Assembly (NCBI GenBank): GCA_007571355.1
Contig: RKRO01000372.1
Location: 1 to 9,523 of the forward strand
DNA: 9,523 bases
DNA from: Candidatus Poribacteria bacterium
Lineage (GTDB): Bacteria; Poribacteria; WGA-4E; WGA-3G
Direction: 5' to 3'
Below the pieces are notes generated by a model. That model was not told where the DNA came from. It searched no databases and was given only the letters and a program-made list of their open reading frames with translations. A program made the position numbers and the translations under genes. Positions 1-6,600 of the stretch are shown one piece after another (positions within the stretch are counted from its first letter, which is position 1; each line of letters starts with the position of its first letter).

Positions 1-92
1 GATGATACGACTTGAGGAACAATTGCTTCTTTTTGAAAACAGTATTGATTCTGTTTTCAAAAAGAAGCAATTGTTCCTCAAGTCGTATCATC
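1..92. repeat. Perfect 42-bp inverted repeat (fold-back) at the window edge
   Basis: Bases 1-42 are the exact reverse complement of bases 51-92, with an 8-base loop (43-50). The inner arm (51-92) continues naturally into the C5 methyltransferase gene, so the outer arm (1-42) looks like the copied one. There are no mismatches, and the outer arm ends exactly at base 1, so the palindrome may extend beyond the window. A perfect long palindrome inside an open reading frame and flush with a sequence end is typical of a chimeric read or an assembly fold-back. A real terminator is unlikely because the arms are too long and AT-rich with no U-tract. The repeat itself is certain; its cause is inferred. 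Confidence 0.95.
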
Positions 93-1009
93 GGTTTACG
101 TTGTCGGAGTGCCTCCAGCATTTTTTCTGCAATGGCGTGGACAACAGGCACAGCGACACTATTTCCGGTCTGTTTTCTAATCTGCATCATGTTGCCTATA
201 ATCTTGAAGTCTTCAGGAAACCCTTGTAGGCGAAGCATTTCCCTACCCGAAAGCCGCCGAATCCCATTCACTAACAGATAGTTATAGGAGGCACCGGCTC
301 TTAACGCACATGAGAACGGTAAAACCGAAATGTTACCGCCTTTATTTTCATGCCAAACAGATGGGAAAAACGGTGTGCTTTTGCATTTCTCACGTCGCGA
401 TTTTTGAATGCGTTCCGAGGCAAATAGACTGGGTTCAATTGCTTCGTCAGGTTCTAATACCTCTGAGAGTGGTTTGTACGAGCCAATAGGTTTTGGAAAT
501 GCAAATGCTATCGGTTCGCGAAATCCAACAATGAAAATTCGTTCTCGCTTTTGTGGCAGTCCGAAGTCCAGAGCGTTCAACACCTCGTGATAGATGGTAT
601 AGTCCAATCGTGACAATTGTTCTTGTATAACCGCGAAGGTATGTCCCTTATTATGCGTAAGCAACTGTTTGACATTTTCAAGGAGAAACGCACTCGGCTG
701 CTTCTCTTTCAAAATCCGAACGATGTCAAAAAACAGGGTGCCGCGTGTATCTTCAAAGCCCTGCTTATCCCCAATAATGCTAAAGGGTTGGCACGGAAAT
801 CCCGCCAATAAAATATCGTGGTCGGGGATATCAGTTTCGTTAATCTTGGTGATGTCGCCAGCAGGCGTTTCACCAAAATTATGGACGTAAGTGTGTTGGG
901 CGTGTTTATCCCATTCGGAACTAAACATGCACGTTCCGCCTAACTTTTCAAATGGAATTCGGATCCCGCCTATACCTGCAAAGAGGTCAATAAAATTAAA
1001 ATTGTCCAT
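1..1009 (-). CDS. C5-cytosine DNA methyltransferase (Dcm type), 3' end not reliable
   Basis: This gene encodes an AdoMet-dependent DNA (cytosine-5)-methyltransferase. The frame is open from ATG at 1009 to the window edge (336 codons, no stop). Conserved motifs appear in the standard order: motif I FIDLFAGIGG (residues 6-15), motif IV GFPCQPFS (70-77) with catalytic Cys73, ENV (111-113), QKRERIFIVG (153-162), then REMLRLQGFPEDF (256-268) and QTGNSVAVP (280-288), which correspond to motifs IX-X. The stretch between about residues 163 and 255, where target recognition normally lies, is short, as in small type II enzymes. The catalytic domain is complete by about residue 300. From residue 307 the frame enters the palindrome at 1-92, so the last ~30 residues are probably not native. 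It follows the amino-methyltransferase and mini-ORF by 30 bases, suggesting one operon. No restriction enzyme is visible; one could lie beyond base 1. A damaged copy of its 5' end lies at 2742-2868. Confidence 0.93.
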   Translation of the reverse strand, partial: MDNFNFIDLFAGIGGIRIPFEKLGGTCMFSSEWDKHAQHTYVHNFGETPAGDITKINETDIPDHDILLAGFPCQPFSIIGDKQGFEDTRGTLFFDIVRILKEKQPSAFLLENVKQLLTHNKGHTFAVIQEQLSRLDYTIYHEVLNALDFGLPQKRERIFIVGFREPIAFAFPKPIGSYKPLSEVLEPDEAIEPSLFASERIQKSRREKCKSTPFFPSVWHENKGGNISVLPFSCALRAGASYNYLLVNGIRRLSGREMLRLQGFPEDFKIIGNMMQIRKQTGNSVAVPVVHAIAEKMLEALRQRKPMIRLEEQLLLFENRINTVFKKKQLFLKSYH

Positions 1010-1027
1010 TTGTTCACAATTTCGCCA

Positions 1028-1039
1028 ATATATGCGAAT
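1028..1039. repeat. 12-bp direct repeat, downstream flank of the methyltransferase cassette
   Basis: The sequence atatatgcgaat lies 19 bases upstream of the C5 methyltransferase start codon, right beside the mini-ORF stop. It recurs with one mismatch at 2069-2080 and exactly at 2887-2898. The copies at 1028 and 2069 bracket the amino-methyltransferase and mini-ORF. The copy at 2887 sits where those genes are missing. Confidence 0.8.
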
Positions 1040-1168
1040 TCAATTGAAGCAAGCAGCATTACATTCGCTACGCCAAACATTGGGCTGGTTATCTCCAAAA
1101 GTATCCATCAATCGGCAAAAGTCCTCCACATCCCTTGCAAATACGAGGTTTTGCTTCTTGGACCACAT
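1040..1168 (-). CDS. 42-residue mini-ORF between the two methyltransferases
   Basis: This small ORF starts at an ATG that overlaps the stop of the amino-methyltransferase (TAATG), with a GAGG about 5 bases ahead, so translational coupling is plausible. The product runs from MWSKKQNLVF to WRSECNAACFN and has three cysteines, two of them close together near the C-terminus. I recognise no family. Another frame of the same DNA encodes PRICKGCGGLLPIDGYFW before a stop. A single-base shift would join that CxxC segment to the Cys-containing tail here, giving a Cys4 zinc-ribbon-like peptide. The stretch may therefore be a decayed or mis-sequenced small zinc-binding protein, a real leaderless peptide, or non-coding spacer. 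Confidence 0.3.
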   Translation of the reverse strand: MWSKKQNLVFARDVEDFCRLMDTFGDNQPNVWRSECNAACFN

Positions 1169-2019
1169 TAAGCCTCTAGTAATTTCATTTGTTCGGGGAT
1201 CCGGGTTTCCTGTGATACACAGGTCTGCAATGTCTTTGGTAAATGCATTCTTCGTAGCCTTTCTCTTGCAATTTCGCAGTAATTTGCATTTATCTCACTG
1301 CCAAGATAATTTCTGCCATTTAATTCAGCCATAAGTGCAACAGTGCCACTTCCCATAAATGGGTCGTACACCAAATCCCCCGCGTTGCTCCAGGAAAATA
1401 TGTGATCTTGTGCCAATTGCTCTGGAAATATGGCAGGATGTTGGTGCGCAATCTTATCCGATGTTGAATGTCCATTTCCAATTGTATACTCCCACACGTT
1501 TGTTCTTCTGCCATAATTCGCATAACCTTCTCTTTTTAATTTTAATAAAGACCCATCGGGTAAGCGTTTTGTGCCTATATCCCCTTTGCGTGATTCTTTG
1601 TTTTTTCTGTCTTTAATCAGATTGATTGTTTTGGGTTGTCCCTTGCTAAACACGAACATATACTCGAAGGATTGCCAGTAAGTTTTGTTGTTGCCGACTG
1701 CGCCTCTGGGTGGTTTCAAATAGATCATTGTATCAAACAAGTTAAATCCGATCTCTTTGAAATAAAGTGCCTGTCGAAATGAAGTGCCTGTCTCATTTCC
1801 GTTTATTGTCTGATCGCCAATGACCCATACGACTACACCACCGCTCTTAACGACTCGGTACAGATCCCTGGCAATTTGTTCAAACTGCACTAGTTTGTAG
1901 CCTTCATATTCTCGCATATCGTCGTAGGGAGGCGAAGTTACAACAAGATCAACGAATCCATCGCCCATCATTTTCATCGTATCAAGGCAGTTTTCGTTTC
2001 TGATGTGATTCAATTCCAT
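1168..2019 (-). CDS. Beta-class DNA amino-methyltransferase (N4-cytosine or N6-adenine)
   Basis: This gene encodes a DNA methyltransferase that adds a methyl group to an exocyclic amino group, using AdoMet. The 283-residue product has catalytic motif IV TSPPYDD at residues 28-34 and the AdoMet-binding motif DPFMGSGT at 219-226, followed by GRNYLGSEIN. Motif IV preceding motif I is the beta-class order. HPAIFPEQLA (194-203) is the usual segment before motif I. TSPPY is common in N4-cytosine enzymes but also occurs in N6-adenine enzymes, so the target base is undecided. I chose the ATG at 2019 because AAGGAA (2027-2032) sits 7 bases upstream. A GTG at 2049 would add ten residues but lacks a good ribosome site. 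A sigma-70-like promoter lies at 2081-2109. The mini-ORF overlaps its stop codon and the C5 methyltransferase follows, so the two enzymes are probably co-transcribed. Length is normal for a solitary or type II enzyme. Confidence 0.92.
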   Translation of the reverse strand: MELNHIRNENCLDTMKMMGDGFVDLVVTSPPYDDMREYEGYKLVQFEQIARDLYRVVKSGGVVVWVIGDQTINGNETGTSFRQALYFKEIGFNLFDTMIYLKPPRGAVGNNKTYWQSFEYMFVFSKGQPKTINLIKDRKNKESRKGDIGTKRLPDGSLLKLKREGYANYGRRTNVWEYTIGNGHSTSDKIAHQHPAIFPEQLAQDHIFSWSNAGDLVYDPFMGSGTVALMAELNGRNYLGSEINANYCEIARERLRRMHLPKTLQTCVSQETRIPEQMKLLEA

Positions 2020-2068
2020 GTTACAGTTCCTTAAATATCGGATGTTCACAGGTTCGTCAGAGATTCGT

Positions 2069-2087
2069 ATATATGTGAATATTATGA
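2069..2087. repeat. 19-bp repeat, upstream flank of the methyltransferase cassette
   Basis: The sequence atatatgtgaatattatga matches 2887-2905 in 18 of 19 positions. Its first 12 bases match 1028-1039 in 11 of 12. It overlaps the -10 element of the amino-methyltransferase promoter. Together with 1028-1039 it brackets about 1.04 kb holding the amino-methyltransferase and mini-ORF. Confidence 0.8.
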
Positions 2088-2109
2088 CCTATCTATTGTC
2101 GTATATCAA
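2081..2109 (-). promoter_or_regulatory. Sigma-70-like promoter for the methyltransferase operon
   Basis: On the minus strand TTGATA (2109-2104) and CATAAT (2086-2081) are separated by exactly 17 bases; each hexamer differs from consensus at one position. Transcription would start near 2074, giving a leader of about 55 bases before the ATG at 2019. It lies just downstream of the Uma2 gene and its putative terminator, so the methyltransferases probably have their own transcript. This is assigned by eye only. Confidence 0.6.
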
Positions 2110-2111
2110 GT

Positions 2112-2139
2112 AAAAAACGTAAAACATCCGAAACGATGT
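2112..2139 (-). terminator. Weak putative terminator after the first Uma2 gene
   Basis: Five bases after the Uma2 stop, the minus strand reads ACATC, a 6-base loop, then GATGT, followed by TTTTACGTTTTTT. The stem is only five pairs, but the T-rich tail is good. The same arrangement is preserved after the paralogous gene at 3050-3077, which could reflect function or simply the recent duplication. Confidence 0.4.
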
Positions 2140-2144
2140 CGGGG

Positions 2145-2720
2145 CTAATGCCTTAGATCAACGCGGCTATAGATGTCACGCAAATGTAACTTGCATTCAA
2201 TTGAGTTGAGAGGCATTACATTGTCCAGTTCTCGAAATTCGGTCTGCAACCACTGTCTTTCTCTGCGTAGATAATGTTGTACCCGGACCTGATCTTGGGA
2301 AACAAGGATGTATTCTTGGAGGGATGCAAGCTGCTGATAACGCGCAAATTTCTCACCTCTATCATAAACTTCGGTTGATGGAGAAAGCACCTCTATCACA
2401 ACTATCGGATTAAGGAGTGTATCAAAGGTGTAATCTGCAAAGCGAGGTTTGCCACAGACAACCGTAATATCAGGGTAGAAGTAAGAGGTCGTGGGGCCAG
2501 TTTTCACGCGCATATCGCCCATATAGACCAGACATTCCCCGCCTTTCAATTGACTGTGAAGTGCAGCAAAAACATCCCCGGTGATGAGATTATGTGCATT
2601 GCTTGCCCCGGACATTGCAATTATCTCGCCCGCAAGGTATTCATGTTTTGTTGTTGCTTTACGTTCAAAAGCGAGGTATTCTTCGGGTGTCAGATAAGTA
2701 CTTGCTGCAATAGATGACAT
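2145..2720 (-). CDS. Uma2-family putative PD-(D/E)XK nuclease, copy 1
   Basis: This is a 191-residue protein of the Uma2 family (formerly DUF820), which has a restriction-endonuclease-like fold; the cellular role of most members is unknown. The N-terminus carries the usual TPEEYLAFER and KHEYLAGEI segments. Candidate catalytic residues are Asp84 (YFYPDITVV) and Glu110 (VVIEVLSPST), with conserved Asp120 and Lys124 (DRGEKF) after them. Nothing suggests inactivation. The ATG at 2720 is supported by GGAGGGG at 2723-2729. It is about 72% identical by eye to the copy at 3083-3658 and has the same length. Differences concentrate at residues 45-100, while the ends are nearly invariant. Upstream lies a broken 5' piece of the C5 methyltransferase, downstream the methyltransferase operon. 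Uma2 genes are often multi-copy and not tied to restriction, so a role with the neighbouring methyltransferases is only a possibility. Confidence 0.9.
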   Translation of the reverse strand: MSSIAASTYLTPEEYLAFERKATTKHEYLAGEIIAMSGASNAHNLITGDVFAALHSQLKGGECLVYMGDMRVKTGPTTSYFYPDITVVCGKPRFADYTFDTLLNPIVVIEVLSPSTEVYDRGEKFARYQQLASLQEYILVSQDQVRVQHYLRRERQWLQTEFRELDNVMPLNSIECKLHLRDIYSRVDLRH

Positions 2721-2741
2721 GACCCCTCCATGAATTGTATG

Positions 2742-2868
2742 TACATGTAAGTTTGTTGGGCATGTTTATCCCATTCGGACTAAACACACACGTTCCATCT
2801 AACTTTTCAAATGGAATCCGGATCCCACCTATACCCGAAAAGGGGTCAATAAAATTAAAATTGCCCAT
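2742..2868 (-). pseudogene. Fossil of the C5 methyltransferase 5' end
   Basis: From the ATG at 2868 the minus strand encodes MGNFNFIDPFSGIGGIRIPFE, a close relative of the intact methyltransferase N-terminus. In motif I, DLFAGIGG has become DPFSGIGG. One base is missing near codon 32 relative to the intact gene (around 2789), and the frame is lost. Homology to 887-1039 is roughly 90% by eye (about 14 differences in 153 aligned bases). It stops near 2742, where the leader of Uma2 copy 1 begins. Homology also extends upstream of the start codon to 2898. Everything after about codon 40 is absent, so it cannot be functional. Confidence 0.85.
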
Positions 2869-2886
2869 TTGTTTACAATTTCGCCA

Positions 2887-2905
2887 ATATATGCGAATAT
2901 TATGA
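2887..2905. repeat. Repeat at a recombination junction
   Basis: The sequence atatatgcgaatattatga is a hybrid. To its left the sequence follows the C5 methyltransferase leader (as at 1010-1039). To its right it follows the amino-methyltransferase promoter region (as at 2069-2087). This is what deletion of the intervening cassette through the 12-base repeat would leave. Confidence 0.75.
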
Positions 2906-3040
2906 TGTGGCCAAGCACGTTTCAATATTAGATATGCACATTGTCTGTCACTGCTGGGCGGGGCAACCCCGCCCCTACGCACTTGGCAGCTGAAGTGCCT
3001 CAAAAAAATCAGAAGATTATTATTTAATATTGCTTATCGT
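2906..3040. repeat. Intergenic block with GC-rich hairpin, possible interspersed repeat
   Basis: This block, with approximate limits, has no counterpart at the matching place downstream of Uma2 copy 1, so it looks inserted. At its core 2956-2963 (GGGCGGGG) and 2967-2974 (CCCCGCCC) form a perfect 8-bp stem with a 3-base loop, followed by CTACG. Next to it GCACTT and AAGTGC (2980-2999) make a second small inverted repeat. No T-tract follows, so it is not a standard terminator. Hairpins of this kind are often dispersed in bacterial genomes; that it is repeated here is inferred. No gene is present: the reading frame across it only translates the hairpin. Confidence 0.55.
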
Positions 3041-3049
3041 ATGTTAAGG

Positions 3050-3077
3050 AAAAAACGCAAAACATCCGAAACGATGT
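3050..3077 (-). terminator. Weak putative terminator after the second Uma2 gene
   Basis: This is the paralogous counterpart of 2112-2139: a five-pair ACATC/GATGT stem with a 6-base loop six bases after the stop codon, followed on the minus strand by TTTTGCGTTTTTT. Similarity between the two copies continues about 45 bases past the stop codons. Confidence 0.4.
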
Positions 3078-3082
3078 CGGGT

Positions 3083-3658
3083 CTAATGTCTTAGATCAAC
3101 GCTGCTGTAGATGTCCCGCAGGCACAGTTCACATTCAATTGAGTTGAGAGGCATTACATTGTCAAGTTCCCGAAATTCGGTACGCAGCCAATCGGTACCT
3201 TCGCGAAAATAGTGTTCGACACAAACCCGATCTTGAGAGACAAGGACGTATTCTTGCAAAGACGTAAGTTGCTGGTAATGCCAGAATTTCTCGCCTCGGT
3301 CACGTGCCTCTGTTGATGGCGAAAGCACTTCTACGATAACAGTTGGATTAAGAAGTGTGTCCGATCTGTTATCCTCTGCCTGGGGTTCACCGCAGAAAAC
3401 GACGACATCCGGATAGAAGTAGGATCCCGTTTCGCTGACCTTGACCCGCATATCACTTGTGGCAGCTTTACACTTCCCGCCTTGCAATTGGGTACGAAGT
3501 TCACCAAAAATGTCTCCAGTGATGAAATTATGTGCGAAGCTTGCCCCCGACATCGCGACGATTTCGCCACTGAGGTACTCGTGTTTCGTAAATGCTTTAC
3601 GTTCAAAAGCGAGGTATTCTTCGGGTGTTAGATAAGTACTTGCTGCAACAGATGACAT
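3083..3658 (-). CDS. Uma2-family putative PD-(D/E)XK nuclease, copy 2
   Basis: This is a 191-residue Uma2 protein with the same layout as copy 1: TPEEYLAFER at residues 11-20, Asp84 in YFYPDVVVF, Glu110 in IVEVLSPST, then Asp120 and Lys124. All candidate catalytic residues are retained. The start at 3658 is fixed by three things: the identical MSS-AASTYL N-terminus of copy 1, a GGAGG five bases upstream, and equal length. A longer frame reaching to 3868 would run into the preceding gene and has no ribosome site. The ATG lies only 13 bases after the stop of the giant propeller gene, so this copy may be transcribed with it. It diverges from copy 1 mainly at residues 45-100 and 152-159. Confidence 0.9.
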   Translation of the reverse strand: MSSVAASTYLTPEEYLAFERKAFTKHEYLSGEIVAMSGASFAHNFITGDIFGELRTQLQGGKCKAATSDMRVKVSETGSYFYPDVVVFCGEPQAEDNRSDTLLNPTVIVEVLSPSTEARDRGEKFWHYQQLTSLQEYVLVSQDRVCVEHYFREGTDWLRTEFRELDNVMPLNSIECELCLRDIYSSVDLRH

Positions 3659-3671
3659 AAGAGCCTCCATA

Positions 3672-6600
3672 TTACCGCATTGATAATTTCTCCTGCGTTT
3701 CCAATTTCCGCCGGAGGACGACACCCCACTGTCCAACAACCCACAACGTTTTACCGTCTTTAGAACGCGTGATAACATACAAGTTGTTGTCGATATCGGT
3801 ATGCTCTTGTTCCCACGTCTCACCGCCATCGGTTGAACGGACAATCGTCCCTTCATTGCCGACCGCATAGACCTCCTGTTCAGAGAGTGCGACGACTCCG
3901 TTGAGATCTTTCGGAATACCGGTTAACTTAGGTTGCCACGTGAAGCCACCGTCGGTTGTCCTTAGCACAATACCGGACTCACCCGCTGCCCATCCCTTCC
4001 GTTTTGTGATGAATGAAACAGCGTTGAGGTCGTAGGTAACGTTCGTTTCGTGCATCTTCCAATATTCGCCACCGTTGATAGTCCGTTGGACGACACCCCC
4101 TTGTCCGACTGCCCAACCCAGGGGCGCGAATTTCATATCCACGCTCAGGAGCCTGTCATTCGCAGTTGTACGCTGCGGTGTCCATGTTGGACCGCCATCT
4201 TTGTTATGGATAATATCCCCGAATTGGCCGACTGCCCAACCTTCAGAGAATTTACCAAAAGCGACATCATTCAACGAGAAATTACCTGGCGGATCGCCGT
4301 CCATAAACGGCGGACGTTCAGGCGTGTCACCTGCTGTCCACGTGTCGCCATCTGTGGTATACAGCACGGTGCCATCGCTTTGCATTGCCCAACCCCATTT
4401 CGGTTCTAAGCTTGCGAAATGTACACCGATGAGGCGTTGGCGCGTTCGGCTCGGAATCGTCTCCCACGTCTGTCCACCATCTTGGGTCTCCCACAGCACG
4501 CCACTGTCGCCTGCTATCCAACCGTTTTTGTCGTCATAGAAGAGCACCTCTCGGAAATTGTTAGGCTGCTGTTCACCGAGTTGGCGTTCCCAAGTCTCCC
4601 CACCGTCTGTAGTGCGATAGATACTACCAGCACTACCGACTGCCCAGGCATGTTCTGCATCAAGGAAGTACACGCTTGCAATGCCACGACCACCGCCACG
4701 TCTACGTCTTCCAGATTCGGAAGGGGGTGGAGGCGGTTGTTGCTGCCTTGGCTGCGGGCGGTTCGCACGTTCAGCATCCGCTGGGAGTTCGCCTTCAGGC
4801 GCGAGGCGCCCCGGACGTTGCCTCTGTGATCGAACCCGATTTTGAATTTCTTCGGGGGTTTGATCATACTGTAACGTTGGTCCCTCTGTAACCTCTTCTG
4901 TCTCTTCTCCCATTTCTGCTTCAGGTTCTTCAGAGAACTCCAGATCAGACTGTTCCATGCCGAACATGGCGAACAGATTATCTTCGGTATTGGTACCCGT
5001 ATGAACAGGAATGGATTTCCAGGTCGCGCCTTGGTCTTCGGTGATGTATGCCCCACCGCCGCCGAGTCCCCAAGCGGACGCATTGGAACGGAAAGTAATG
5101 CGCTGCAAACCGCGCGTGGCTTCTGATGTCGTACGTAACTTCCAAGTTTCGCCGCCATCTGCAGTCAACAAAGAATTCCCGTTACCCAGAACTACCCAGC
5201 CGTTGTTTTCATCGGCAAAGTGGACAGCAACCCCCGGCTGATTCGTTTTCGCTTGAATTTTCCAATAGTTACCGCCATCAACAGTGTGGAGAATGAACCC
5301 GCCGTCTCGACGTTGCGGCGTGACTGCCCAGCCTACTTGACTGTTGATGAAATGTATGTCCGTGATGTTCGCCATTGTTGTTCCGGTTTTTTGGATTTTC
5401 CACGTTTTGCCACCATCCGTCGTATGCAGGATTTGACCAATCGTTGCACCGAGCCATCCCTCGTTGGCGTTTAGGAAATGCATTGTGCTCACGCGAGGGA
5501 GGTTCTGCTGCGTCGCTTGAAGAATCGGCTTCCAAGTTTCGCCGCCATCTTCGGTTTGGAGGAGAACCCCTGAGCCAAGTACTCTGCCGTGTTTCGCGTC
5601 AATGAATTCCACTTCACGTAAATTTTCGCTCACACCGCTGTGTTGCGGGAACCACGTTTGCCCGCCGTCTGACGTACGCGCGATGACACCGTCTGACCCG
5701 ACTGCCCATCCGTTCTCTGTGTCTACGAAATGTGTATCTGAGAAATTGGTGCGCCATGCTGCCTGACGGATAATGTCCCAATGATAGACGACAGGTTCAA
5801 TCTCAACCTCCACTTCTGCGACAGTTTCGGGCTCCTCAGCAACCGGTGGTAATTTAGCAGGCAGCTGCGCCTCTTCGATAGAGTATCGCATCGCGATACC
5901 ACCTTTCCCGACAGCGACAACGCCATCAGGCGAGAGCGCAAGACCGTAAAGGTCGTTTTCGGTACCGCTCTCCTGCATCTCCCACTTTTTTCCACCGTTG
6001 ATGGTTGTCAGCATCACCCCGTTATCACCGACGATTAAACCGTGTTGTGCATCCGCAAAATAGAGTTTATTCAGGTTTTCTTGTGTGCCACTGCGTTGGA
6101 AATTCCATTTCTGTCCGCCGTCTTTTGTGTGCAGAATCTCGCCGAACTGCCCCACAATCCATCCGGTATTCTCATCTGCGAAGTAGACACCGTAGAGTTC
6201 ATTGAAGGTGCCGGTAGTTTGCTGCTTCCATGTTAAGCCGCCGTCTTCCGTTGCAAGGCAGACACCGGGCCATCCGATCGCCCAACCTCTCTTCTCGTCA
6301 AGAAAAAACACGCCCTTCAGCATCAGAGAGAGGAAATCGCCTGTTGCGGTTTGTGGCAGCCATGTTTTACCGCCATCAATGGTATGTATGATACTACCGA
6401 GGTCTCCGACGATCCAACCGACTTCAGGGCTCACAAAGTGGACGGCACGCAGCGTGAAGGAGGAAGGTCCCCGTTGCCGTTCCCAACTCGCACCGCCGTC
6501 GTTGGTATGGACGATCAGTCCGCGATCACCGACCGCCCAGCCGTGTTTGTCTGTTGCGAAATAGATGTTCCAAATACCGTCCCAGATATCTGTCTCAATC

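Noticed and set aside
2020..2049. GTG start at 2049 for the amino-methyltransferase
   Set aside because: No Shine-Dalgarno sequence precedes it, whereas AAGGAA lies 7 bases before the ATG at 2019.
2665..3003. A 112-codon minus-strand ORF spanning the spacer between the Uma2 genes
   Set aside because: Its first third translates the GC-rich hairpin, its middle is the methyltransferase fossil and its end runs out of frame into Uma2 copy 1. It is a chance frame, not a gene.
3659..3868. N-terminal extension of Uma2 copy 2 to 261 residues
   Set aside because: It overlaps the end of the propeller gene in another frame. Copy 1 starts at the equivalent of 3658, and a good ribosome site supports that start.
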